Below are positions 46,731 to 56,752 of a stretch of 64,000 nt of DNA, piece by piece; positions within the stretch are counted from its first letter, which is position 1, and every line of letters starts with the position of its first letter. This DNA is from Pythium myriotylum (taxonomy: Eukaryota > Oomycota > Peronosporomycetes > Pythiales > Pythiaceae): the NCBI GenBank assembly GCA_023091665.1, contig JALJCQ010000017.1:1116001-1180000 (forward strand), written 5' to 3'. Below the pieces are notes generated by a model. The model ran no database searches. It saw only the letters and a list, made by a program, of their open reading frames with translations, and was not told the DNA's origin. The position numbers and the translations under genes are program-made.

Positions 46731-47264
46731 AGATCTTCTTGTGGTGTCGGCTGCCGCCCTCATCGCCACACGCTGCTGGTCTCATGGGTCTCTCGACTAG
46801 CCCCAAAACGCCAAATCTCTGCATATTTTGCCGCGTGTAATATCTCAACACCAAGCTTGGTGTGGGCAGTCAGACTCTCGATTTGGAATCGTCCGAGTGT
46901 CCGCACTCGTGGCCATGTCCTAGTTGTTATAGCTGAGTGGGAACCGCGATGCTCTGAGGGTCGACGCTAACGACCACTTTTGCTTTGCCACGAGCACTGC
47001 GCACGTTCCTTTTGCGCCGCCACCAATTGGTCCAGCGTCTGGCTGGCGTCATTGATCCTTTTCGTCTACCTGTTTAACGTACTAAAATTGGATATATACG
47101 TTCCATCATCAACCCTGATTGGTGGAAAGTCTTGTGTCAGTTCTTAACCAAGATCGGAATCCCCACGGGGGCACTTTCGCCATCACATGGAAGAGGCCTT
47201 CTCCTTGCGCCCCTTCGTCGCCGTCGCCATGGGTGGAGCTCCTCACTAGCTCTCGCGCGTCGCC
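46731..47264. other. Promoter side of ABCC gene 5, no gene recognised
   Basis: Non-repetitive DNA upstream of gene 5. No coding frame with family features. Confidence 0.45.
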
Positions 47265-50200
47265 ATGACCACGTCGGGTCTCTTCTCCCGCGACGCCGCC
47301 CGCGGCTACGCGACCTTCCACGCGCCGGAGGACGCCGCGCCGCGCACAAGCTACGCGTCGGCCTCGTGGCTCTCGCGGCTCGTCTTCGGCTACGCGCAGC
47401 CCGTGCTCGAGACGGGCAACGCGCGCCAGCTCGACATGGACGACCTCTGGGAACTCGAAGGAGACCTGCGCACGCGCGCCGCCTACGACAAGTTCCACGC
47501 GGCGTACGTGAAGCACGGCAAGTCGGTGGTCAAGGCCATGGCCGCGTGCTTCGGCGGCCAGTTCCTGCTCAGCGGCCTCGGCTCGATGGCCATGGCGGCG
47601 TGCGCCGTCTTCGCGCCCGCCGTGCTGCACCACGTGATCGACGCGTTCACGGCGCCCGAGATCGACCTCGAGAACCTCGCGCAGTGGGTCGCGGCTTTCT
47701 TCGCGTCGCGACTCCTGAACGCGTTCACGGGCGCGCACGTCAACTTCACGATGGAGATGGCACTACTCCAGCTCACTGTGTCGATGAAGGCGTTGATCTT
47801 CGAGAAGGCCATGCGCCGCAGCATCCTGAGCAAGAACGACAACGCCATGGTCGACGTGAGCAACCTCTTCACCGCCGACATCGACAACCTCATGTGGGCA
47901 GGCTACCAGATAAACGTCGTGTGGATCATGCCCATGCAGGTCACCGCTGTGATCTATATGCTCTATACGGTTCTGGATGTTGCGGCCTTCGCGGGTCTCG
48001 CTGTCATCTTCCTCTCGATGTTCTTCAACTATGTGGTCGCGAAAGGATACATGGACGCCTACAACGACATCATGAAGTTTAAGGACACGCGCATGAAGGT
48101 CGTCAAGGAAGTCTATGGTGCCATCCAAGTGATCAAGCTCAACGCCTGGGAAAGCAAGTTCCTCGGCCGCATCCGCTCGTGGCGCACCAAGGAGACCAAT
48201 GCGATCTCGCGGTACCTGTACCTGATGGCTGTCTCAGTGTTTCTCTTTTGGGGCGCTCCGCTGTGCGTGTCCGTGGTCTCTTTCACCACATACACGATTA
48301 TCCTGGGCAAGGAGCTCACGGCCGCCAAGGTGTTCACTTCGATGGTGCTGTTCACCGCCATTCGCGATCCGCTCTCCCAGTTCCCCGAAGCGTTGCAAGC
48401 GATTCTTCAGGCTGGACTGGCGATCGACCGCATGGCTAAGTATCTTGCGGCTGACGAAGTTCTACCCGGACGAATCTCGCATGAGTCTGATGGCTACAGC
48501 GACGACGTCGAAGTATCCGTCGAGAATGGCGCCTTCAGGTGGAGGCCCCAAGTACGGGCGCCCTCCAACCATCCACAAGAAGGAGAGGAGTTGCAGCCCA
48601 TCGACAAGCCCGTGCTTCGTGATGTCTCATTCACGATCCGCAAGGGCGACTTCGTAGTTGTGCACGGAGCCGTTGGAGCTGGGAAGTCGTCGCTTTGCGC
48701 TGCGCTTCTTGGAGAGTTGCCAAAGGTTGAAGGCAAGGTGTTTGTGCGTTCATCTGGAATCGCCTACTACTCGCAACAGCCATGGATTCAGAACATGACT
48801 ATCCGCGATAATATTCTTTTTGGATTGGTGTTCGACAAGACCAAGTATGACCGAGTGATCGATGCTTGTGGGCTCATCAAGGATCTTGAGATGTTTCCCG
48901 CAGGAGACGATACTGAAATCGGCCAAAAGGGCGTCAACTTGTCGGGTGGACAGAAGGCGCGAATCAGTTTGGCGCGTGCGTGTTACGCAGACGCCGATCT
49001 GTACATTCTGGACACGCCTCTCGCGGCAGTTGACGCAGTCGTCCAGACTGAGATCTTCAGCAAGTGTTTCTGCCATTTGCTGGAGAAGAAGACAATCGTT
49101 CTGGTATCCCACTTGCACGATGTAATTGAATCACCAGCAGTAGACCTGGAGTTGTTAGTGGAAGATAACTACGTCAAATCGACTCGCAGAAATCGCACCA
49201 AACCTCGCCGAGCATTCGCAAATCTCCACACTGATGCCGAGGATGCCGAGGTGAAGAATCAAACAGACGCCATCGACAACGACGGTACAAAAGCGCCGAA
49301 GGCGAATGGTGTTCTCATCGAAGAGGAGGAACGCGAGGATGGACGTGTGTCCAGCGAGGTTTTTTTGGCCTACGTCAACGCATTGGGTGGTATTGAGGTG
49401 CTTGTTGCGTTCGTGCTTGTGTTAATATTTTGGCAAGCTCTTCAGTCGGGGAGTGATGTCTGGCTGAGCCACTGGACAGGAAGCAAGCCAGGTACGGAGA
49501 CCAAGGCCACAACCGAGGAAAACCTTGCTGTTTATGCTTTGCTCACTCTCGGTGCGGGAATCTTTGTGTTCATTCGAGCGCTCGTGACAGCATACACTGG
49601 GGTCCGCGCATCTAGATATCTATTTGATGAGATGACCAAGTCGCTGCTGTATGCGCCGCTGCGATTCTTTGATGCCAACCCGATTGGCCGGATCTTGAAT
49701 CGCTACGCTGAGGACATTTCAACGATCGACTTTCAGCTTCCGTTCAACTTCTACGGAATGTTAGTCGCAACTTCGGTAAATGTATTCCGCCTTCTCACTG
49801 CAATCTACGTGATCAAGTGGGCTGGCTTGTTGTTGCTACCGCTAGGGTGGGTGTACGTGAACGTGGGATTCTATTATTTGGCGTCATCGCGCGAAGTGTC
49901 AAGGCTTATGAAAGTCTCTACGTCTCCAATCTTGAGCCACCTAGCAGAGTCCGAAGAAGGTGTTGCCGTACTTCGCGCGTTTGGTCAACCTTACGTTGAC
50001 CGCGCGATTGCTGAGAATTTCAAGAGGTGTGATACGACCAACCGAGTCTGGTACGCACAAACGGTGGTGAACCAGTGGTTCACGGTACGGGTTCAGATGA
50101 TCGGCTTTTGCGTGGTTGTGCTCATTGTATCCGCACTCCTTGCACTCCACAAGTATCTATCTCCTGGTCTCGTTGGTCTTGCGTTCATGTACGCTGTCAG

Positions 50201-51116
50201 CATTGACATGGGTTTGTCCTGGTGGGTGAAGTCGTGGTCATGGATGGAGATGTCGATGGTAAGCCCAGAACGAATCACCGAATATGTGGGAATTCCCCCT
50301 GAAGGACACACCAGTGACAGATTGCTCATCACATCGGGCCCAGAGAATGAAGAGTGGCCACAGCGAGGCGCTATCTCGTTCGACAATGTCCAGTTTGCCT
50401 ACAAGCCTGGCGGAGATCTTGTGCTCAAAGGTCTCACGTTCGAGGTGAAGCATAACGAGAAGATCGGCATCGTGGGACGCACCGGCGCCGGCAAGTCGAG
50501 TCTGACGATGGCCATTTTCCGCATCAACGAGCTGGTGTCGGGTCGCATCATGCTGGACGGCGTGGACATATCGACGGTGAACCTGCAGACGCTGCGGTCA
50601 CGCATGTCGATCATCCCGCAGGTGCCGGTGCTGTTCAAAGGGTCGATGCGCGCGTACATGGATCCGTTCGAGGAGTACAGCGACGCTGATATTTGGTCGG
50701 CGTTCGAGAAGGTGGGTCTGAAGGGTATGGTGAGTGCGCTCGACGGCAAGCTGTTGCACGAGCTGAGCGACAACGGAGAGAACTTCAGTGTGGGCGAGCG
50801 GCAGATGCTGTGTATGGCGCGCGCGCTGTTGCGCAAGTCTCGCGTGGTGGTGATGGACGAGGCGACGGCGTCGATCGACCGAGCGACGGAGCAGAAGCTG
50901 CAGGCGATGATCGCGCGCGAGTTCGTGGACGCGACGGTGCTGACGATCGCGCATCGTCTGTCGACGGTGTTGGAGTCGGACCGGATTCTGGTGCTTCGTG
51001 ACGGCCGCGTGGCGGAGTTCGACTCTCCTCGGGCGTTGGCTCGCGTGGAAGGCGGTGTATTCCGCGAGTTGGCGAAGGAGGGCGGTTGTCTGGAGCAGCT
51101 GCTATCATCGTCGTAG
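47265..51116 (+). CDS. ABCC (MRP-type) ABC transporter 5
   Basis: The predicted protein has 1283 aa, starting MTTSGLFSRDAARGYATF. The lasso is SWLSRLVFGYAQPVLETGNA, then TMD1, NBD1, TMD2, NBD2. NBD1 has GAVGAGKSS near residue 468, LSGGQKARIS, and YILDTPLAAVD with Thr at the catalytic position. NBD2 has GRTGAGKSS near 1072, SVGERQ, MDEATASID. NBD1 and both TMDs are diverged from the other members, whereas the end from about 50319 to the stop is almost identical to gene 3. This shows conversion of the 3' part only. The 3' flank carries the largest palindromic array. Substrate unknown; export of toxins or conjugates is inferred from family. Confidence 0.93.
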   Translation: MTTSGLFSRDAARGYATFHAPEDAAPRTSYASASWLSRLVFGYAQPVLETGNARQLDMDDLWELEGDLRTRAAYDKFHAAYVKHGKSVVKAMAACFGGQFLLSGLGSMAMAACAVFAPAVLHHVIDAFTAPEIDLENLAQWVAAFFASRLLNAFTGAHVNFTMEMALLQLTVSMKALIFEKAMRRSILSKNDNAMVDVSNLFTADIDNLMWAGYQINVVWIMPMQVTAVIYMLYTVLDVAAFAGLAVIFLSMFFNYVVAKGYMDAYNDIMKFKDTRMKVVKEVYGAIQVIKLNAWESKFLGRIRSWRTKETNAISRYLYLMAVSVFLFWGAPLCVSVVSFTTYTIILGKELTAAKVFTSMVLFTAIRDPLSQFPEALQAILQAGLAIDRMAKYLAADEVLPGRISHESDGYSDDVEVSVENGAFRWRPQVRAPSNHPQEGEELQPIDKPVLRDVSFTIRKGDFVVVHGAVGAGKSSLCAALLGELPKVEGKVFVRSSGIAYYSQQPWIQNMTIRDNILFGLVFDKTKYDRVIDACGLIKDLEMFPAGDDTEIGQKGVNLSGGQKARISLARACYADADLYILDTPLAAVDAVVQTEIFSKCFCHLLEKKTIVLVSHLHDVIESPAVDLELLVEDNYVKSTRRNRTKPRRAFANLHTDAEDAEVKNQTDAIDNDGTKAPKANGVLIEEEEREDGRVSSEVFLAYVNALGGIEVLVAFVLVLIFWQALQSGSDVWLSHWTGSKPGTETKATTEENLAVYALLTLGAGIFVFIRALVTAYTGVRASRYLFDEMTKSLLYAPLRFFDANPIGRILNRYAEDISTIDFQLPFNFYGMLVATSVNVFRLLTAIYVIKWAGLLLLPLGWVYVNVGFYYLASSREVSRLMKVSTSPILSHLAESEEGVAVLRAFGQPYVDRAIAENFKRCDTTNRVWYAQTVVNQWFTVRVQMIGFCVVVLIVSALLALHKYLSPGLVGLAFMYAVSIDMGLSWWVKSWSWMEMSMVSPERITEYVGIPPEGHTSDRLLITSGPENEEWPQRGAISFDNVQFAYKPGGDLVLKGLTFEVKHNEKIGIVGRTGAGKSSLTMAIFRINELVSGRIMLDGVDISTVNLQTLRSRMSIIPQVPVLFKGSMRAYMDPFEEYSDADIWSAFEKVGLKGMVSALDGKLLHELSDNGENFSVGERQMLCMARALLRKSRVVVMDEATASIDRATEQKLQAMIAREFVDATVLTIAHRLSTVLESDRILVLRDGRVAEFDSPRALARVEGGVFRELAKEGGCLEQLLSSS

Positions 51117-52400
51117 TTGGAGAGCATGGTGGGCCGGTTTAGAATTGACACTATGAATTCTCCGTGTTGTGCTAGTCTTGGAGGTTACATTGGTTCTTGT
51201 GGAAGGTGTTGTGATTGTTTTCAAACGCAACAACGAATATTGTCCCTCCTTGCTGTGCGATAGCCACACAAAGGATTCGTGTAGGTTCACGACAGCGGGC
51301 TAGAGAGAGGGAAAAGCCTCTAGAACCCTCGTTCGAGGTACTCTAGTACACCAGGCACCTCAGTACAACGGACACGAGGCCCTTGAGCCCTTGCGAGGAT
51401 CCGTCCCTTCGGTGGATCTGGTACGCTAGTCGTAGAAGGGTTGTTTGTGACTAAGAGACGGGAGAAAGGCCTCTAGAAGGCACAAAAACCCTCCTACGAC
51501 TAGCCTACTCCTCTCTTCTAGCCAACCTACTCCGTCCCTTCGGTGGATCTGGTACGCTAGTCGTAGAAGGGTTGTTTGTGACTAAGAGACGGGAGAAAGG
51601 CCTCTAGAAGGCACAAAAACCCTCCTACGACTAGCCTACTCCTCTCTTCTAGCCAACCTACTCCGTCCCTTCGGTGGATCTGGTACGCTAGTCGTAGAAG
51701 GGTTGTTTGTGACTAAGAGACGGGAGAAAGGCCTCTAGAAGGCACAAAAACCCTCCTACGACTAGCCTACTCCTCTCTTCTAGCCAACCTACTCCGTCCC
51801 TTCGGTGGATCTAGTAGGCTAGCCGTAGAAGGGTTTTTGTGACTAAGAGATGGTAGAAAGGCCTCTAGAAGGCACAAAAACCCTCCTACGACTAGCCTAC
51901 TAGATCCGCCGAAGGGGCGGATCCTACTACTACTTACTACCAAGGACTGAAGGACAGGGCCCGGTGTACTGACGTGCCTGGTGTACTGACGTGCCTCGTG
52001 TACTGAAGTGCCTCGTGCGTGTATGCAGAGAGAAGGAAAGGAGAGCAGGTCGAGTGCGCGGTCGGCGGCGGATTGAAAAGTGGGCTCGTGCTGGCGCTGC
52101 GGGCGCTGGCGCTGGCAGCGGCGGATCCAACTCCACTCGAATCCGATCTAGGTTTCGTTTTGATTGATTGATGGGCCATCAATCGGAATGGAGCAGTGTG
52201 GACTTTCAAGAAGAATATCATTCGGCAGAGGTTATTGTCATCAGTGGAGAATATAAACTATCATATTTCGTTGCTATTGTTATGGGAATATATACGAAAG
52301 CACAGGTTTGCCGGGGCAAGTTAACTCACGCCGAACAGACAGGAAACTATGCCGCCTTTCTATACCATCATTCCTCCCAATTGACCATCACTCTGCATCC
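51117..52400. repeat. Duplicated 3' flank of ABCC gene 5
   Basis: Collinear with 45689-46730 and longer by two extra palindromic units. After about 52490 the homology to the gene 4 flank fades. Confidence 0.85.
51397..51924. repeat. Palindromic element, four tandem 131-bp units
   Basis: CCGTCCCTTCGGTGGATCT starts at 51401, 51532, 51663 and 51794, an exact 131-bp period. The first three units are almost identical. The last has small changes (CTAGCCGTAG, AGATGGTAGAAAGG) and ends like the single-unit versions. Confidence 0.88.
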
Positions 52401-53949
52401 CGGAAACGCTCCCCACAAGATCTTCTGGTGGTGTGGGCCGCCGCCCCTCATCGCCACACGCTGCTGGTCTCGTGGGTCTCTCGACGAGCTCCAAATCGCC
52501 GAATCTCTGCATATTTTGCCGTGTACGTTAACTCAAATCTTCATCACCGTCGACGAGACGGGCCGCCACTGCTACTTTGCCTTGGTCCTCGCCTCGTCGT
52601 CGGAGATCACTGGTTAGATGCAAAACACTGCCCTCGGAGGATCCCACTCCCAACTCTCTGTATTGGCTGTGTGATCGTTGTTCTGGAGGAGCATATGCTG
52701 CAACGATTAGAGCTCCTGAGTAGAGGAGGGGTAATAGTGTACAGTCCGAAATCAGCAAGACACTCTCGGACTCGTTGCGCTTTCTGTGCTCGTTGAGCTC
52801 AACGGCTTCCATAGACCGGCGTGACTTGAACGCATTGATCCTGTAAAGAGAGGATCGCGAAAGAAAGAAATGGACACATAGTCAGGGTCGAGTTTGGGTG
52901 CGGTCGACTGAGATGTACTGTAGAATGATTGATTTCCTATGAACGGACCACCAGCAAAATGGACAACACGTGGTTTGGCTCGCCAGGCTCGAAGACTCGA
53001 TTGTCGTATTCGTGGCTTGCTACATCCCACTCCGATTGGGATGCGTAGGGACCTGATCTCGCGGTTGTTTTGATCCGCTGCTCGTGCCATACTTTGAAAT
53101 ACGCTATCACACTCCTCAGGGGAGGACCCCCCCCCCCCCCCCCCGCCGGTAGAATCGTCCTGGCTTGTCGGTCCCCCGCAGCATATGGATTCTTGAACGA
53201 AGAAGTGGTTCTTCCTGCGCAACTTATGCTTCGACGATACCTCGAGAAGTCATCAACACTGAGCAACATTGAGCAGGTGATGATGACAAAAGTTCAAGCT
53301 GGACATACGAGATTCCTAGTACTGGAGCACTTGGATCAGTTCACAGCCTTCCCCGAGGTACACTAATGTGGATAGAACAACGTGGGTTTCCCGCAGGAGG
53401 TGCCTGGCTCGCAACGAATACCTACAGCAGCTACTACGCAATTTTCGTGTGCGGCTGCTGCTGGTTGCCGAGCTCGCCGGAGCTGATCGATATTAGAGAA
53501 AAATTCAGCAGGCGAGCGACTCATGCTGTTCAAGTCTCTGCGGGAGATGGACGCGACGACGAGGTCGATAAAGAGAATCCTCGGTGGAACTGTCTTTCTA
53601 TCAGCAACGGAGGTGGGTGATTCCGTCTGCGTTTCATGTGGTCGTAAGGAAAGTGTGGTCTATGATGCGAAACAAGTGGATGATGTGAGAGTACGGTCTC
53701 TGCAGCTGTCCGCTGTCGCCACGTTTTATCCTCTTTGGATAAGACAAACTGGATAGTTTGTAGAGTCTCATTTCAGTGAGAAGACAGCGAAACAGGCACT
53801 TTTCGAGAAAAGCGGACAGAAGACAGCTGGCAGCGATGCCAACAGGGAGACGACAGCTTTTGTCACGTAACTTACCACTGGATTGGCGCTTTTGAAGAGC
53901 TCCTCAGTCTACAATTTGCCTCATACAGAACCCTCCGTGCTCCCGTGAG
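52401..53949. other. Intergenic, no gene recognised; poly-C tract
   Basis: 1.5 kb with no supported gene. A run of 18 C lies at 53127-53144. The last part is the promoter side of the LPMO at 53950. Confidence 0.5.
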
Positions 53950-54651
53950 ATGTTCTCGCTCGCTCGCTCCTTCGCTGTCGTCGCGGCCGCTGCGCTGCTC
54001 GCGTCCACGACCGAGGCCCACGGCCGCCTCGGGTTGCCAGCGCCTACTTTCATCGCCTCGGCCACGAGCAAACCCAACTACTGGGCCTACGGTGTCTACG
54101 GCAAGGCCAACCCGGGCGCGAGCTACGCCGGCACGCAGAGCGCCGCGGACCTCAAGAAGCGCGAACAGACCTTCGATGCCAACTTCAAGAAGAACGGTTT
54201 CAAGAGTCTCAAGACCTGGATCATGCAGAACCAGGTTGTGGGCAAGTACGACGGCCGCCCATCCGGGGGCACCCCAGAGTGCGGCTTCACGGACCCGAAC
54301 GGCAAGCCACAGCCACTGCCCGACAGACTCAAGTGGCCGAGCCCGACCTTCCAGCACCCGGGTCCGTGCGAGGCATGGTGCGACGACGTCATCGTGCTGC
54401 CGTACCAGGCGAGCTGCAACGCGTACACGGACGGTGGCTACTTGAAGTACGACAAGGCCAAGTGCGTCGGCAAGAAGATGCTTTCGTTCTACTATCTTGC
54501 TGTCCACGTCTCTGAGCCGTTCCAAGTGTACCCGAGCTGCGTCCGCCTCCAAGGAAGCCGAAGCCTCGATGACACCGACGGCGACGAGATCAGCAGCTAC
54601 AACACGACCTCAGAGAGCGCCCCGGCTCGAGTCCGGGCGGCAAACGCCTAA
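53950..54651 (+). CDS. AA17-type lytic polysaccharide monooxygenase
   Basis: The predicted protein has 233 aa. The signal peptide (MFSLARSFAVVAAAALLAST) is cleaved at residue 23, leaving His24 as the N-terminus (HGRLGLPAPTF). The second candidate copper His is His136 in FQHPGPCEAWCDD, and Tyr181/Tyr182 in LSFYYLAV are candidates for the axial position. The blocks PECGFTDPNGKPQPLPDR and YDKAKCVGKK are shared with the LPMO at 15625-16404. It has a longer Tyr/Asn-rich N-terminal loop (SKPNYWAYGVYGKANPGASY) and no Ser/Ala/Pro tail, so the two enzymes may differ in substrate or retention. AA17 enzymes oxidatively cleave pectic polysaccharide outside the cell. An AATAAA lies at 54668-54673 in the 3' UTR. 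Confidence 0.87.
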   Translation: MFSLARSFAVVAAAALLASTTEAHGRLGLPAPTFIASATSKPNYWAYGVYGKANPGASYAGTQSAADLKKREQTFDANFKKNGFKSLKTWIMQNQVVGKYDGRPSGGTPECGFTDPNGKPQPLPDRLKWPSPTFQHPGPCEAWCDDVIVLPYQASCNAYTDGGYLKYDKAKCVGKKMLSFYYLAVHVSEPFQVYPSCVRLQGSRSLDDTDGDEISSYNTTSESAPARVRAANA

Positions 54652-55765
54652 TACAAGCGCAGCCGCGAATAAAGACGCTTGAACGCCGTTGTCTAGCGGT
54701 GCTGGCGTCGGCACCTCGCCTCTTGTACATGTTGGTAGCCGGCTTGGTATTATCATAAATGCCTTCGTATTGTTACCTGGTCACCTTGCGTCGTAGATTC
54801 CTCCACACATTACAAGGTGTGGCTGTCGTGTGCCTCTCGCTTCGATCATCACCTTCGTGAGGTGACGATGTTCAGAATGAATCGAGAGCACGATGTTTCA
54901 TCAAGTTGAAATGATTTTTGAAATGATCTGCAATCGCAAAGACGCCAGCATCTGGTAGTGAACTGAACCGATGATCTGTTCGTTGGTGCTCTCTCCCGCT
55001 GAAACAGCCACTCGTCGGGATAGAGCCACATGAACCATGTGGCACGTCTGAGACGGAATGGTGTGGCCTCTCCGCTGGCACTTGTGGATCCAACCACAAG
55101 AGATGACCCGTCTTTCATGTGAGACCCGCTAGCGCAGAGAAACTCAGGCCGCGAGCGCTTCGTTGCAATGGCAACCAAGTCTGTGGAGGCTTCGTGGGCT
55201 CATCACCACATTTAGGCATCTCCAACTAACTCCACTCAGCGCTACTCTCGCAACCCACAAAATAAGAGTGGTAGATGGACTAAAATGGATCCACTGCGCC
55301 TCGATTTGATAAATCCCAAGCAAACTAGTGAAAGGCCAGTTCTGACTATCGTTCAGTCGAATGCTTCAACCGGATCAACACAGTTAACCCTCTCATAACA
55401 AATACATATGGAAAAAGTAAAGCTGTGAAAATGAAAAGCGATATACGTATATCCCACTCCGCTGCAGATATTCTCGTGGATTCAGAGCATCAGCATGGAA
55501 GGCCAGCCTCGGCAGCGTCAAGCACTCGCCGGATGTCTTCAAGCGAGTGGCATCGGGACCTTCGGCGCACCATTGTTTATCGAAGACTGATCGGCGCTCG
55601 GTGGTAGACACGAACAAGACAGAGGCCAGCAACTTGATGTCATTCTCCTGTGTTATTCCATACACCCGAAATAATCGATTCCGTGACCATGTCGATTTCG
55701 AAAGATTTTACTGGTTTTGATCGTCAGGAGAACGTGAATTTGTGGAATTTGATCTGGAAATGGTG
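54652..55765. other. Intergenic, no gene recognised
   Basis: Contains the LPMO 3' UTR and small palindromes (GCCACATG-AAC-CATGTGGC near 55026-55044). No coding frame with family features. Confidence 0.45.
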
Positions 55766-56752
55766 TACAGTCAACAGGCGCTACTTCGTCAGGGACCCAC
55801 ATGACAGACACCTCTTCACCCACATCCACTAGTTTACCACCAGACGGTGTTCAACGTAGCAGAGTGGCAAACCGACAACAAACAGACGAGGACATAACCA
55901 CTCACTCGCGACGCTGTTCAGCCTCAAAAGACGTCCCAGCTGATACCAGGTAACATCGAAGAGGTATCACAGACACTTTGTGGTTCCCACTTGTGCCTCA
56001 ACTGTCGGGAGTGGGAAGATGGGGAGAGGTCGGGACCGTGCATACGTCCAAGTGCGAGTATCGAGGATACATGTAGAATCGGAGCAGCGGGTGGATCTCC
56101 GGTTCGTCCTTCTTGGTCTCGGTTGAGACCTCAACGTATCCTTGGCTGTTGCAGTCGTTCGACCCTCTCTTCGTCCGGTCGCACAATTCACGCCAAATCA
56201 CAGCGAGGAAGGATCGAGATCATTCTCCAACTTGCAAGTTCGAGACACATCTGACTACACAAGCCACCACATCATTGTGATACCATGGTCCACATCAAGT
56301 CTGCCATCATCCTCTGCGTCCTCGCACTCGCAGTCACCAACAGCAGCGCCAATGCAGCTACCACGACCTACGCCAAGGCAGATAAGGCGACCAGCAACAC
56401 TGTCGCGACCGCCTCATCTACTGCCACCGTAAGTGCTACGGACGGCGTCCCTTCGAACGTCAACGCCACCGCCACCGTCACCGCCACTGTCACCGAGCCG
56501 ACCACTTCTTCTGGATCAGCCACGAAGCCCAACTCGAAAGCCAACTCGGAGCCTGCCGTTATCACAGCACCGCCAGCATACAAGTCTACCGACGCTCCTA
56601 CCCCCGTCCCCACCAAAGCGCAAACACCAACACCGACACCATCGCTTGCGCCGAGAGAAACACCAGCTCCAGTACCCACTCCAACGGAGCCATCTTCGCC
56701 AGTCAAACCGTCTGGAGCCAAGCCAATGCCAAACAATGGAAAGGGAGAACTG
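55766..56752. repeat. Tandem duplication block, left copy (promoter, leader and N-terminal coding of the hexapeptide gene)
   Basis: Nearly identical to 62215-63201 at a constant offset of 6449 bp. It covers about 520 bp upstream plus the signal peptide and Thr/Pro-rich region. Confidence 0.88.
56219..56233 (+). promoter_or_regulatory. Initiator-like element of the hexapeptide gene
   Basis: ATCATTCTCCAACTTGCA fits the initiator plus flanking element pattern (TCATTYY...CAAYTT) and gives a leader of about 65 nt before the ATG at 56285. Confidence 0.45.

Noticed and set aside
54849..55178. Minus-strand frame of 109 codons beyond the second LPMO
   Set aside because: Some segments look protein-like, but I found no family match, promoter or repeat support.
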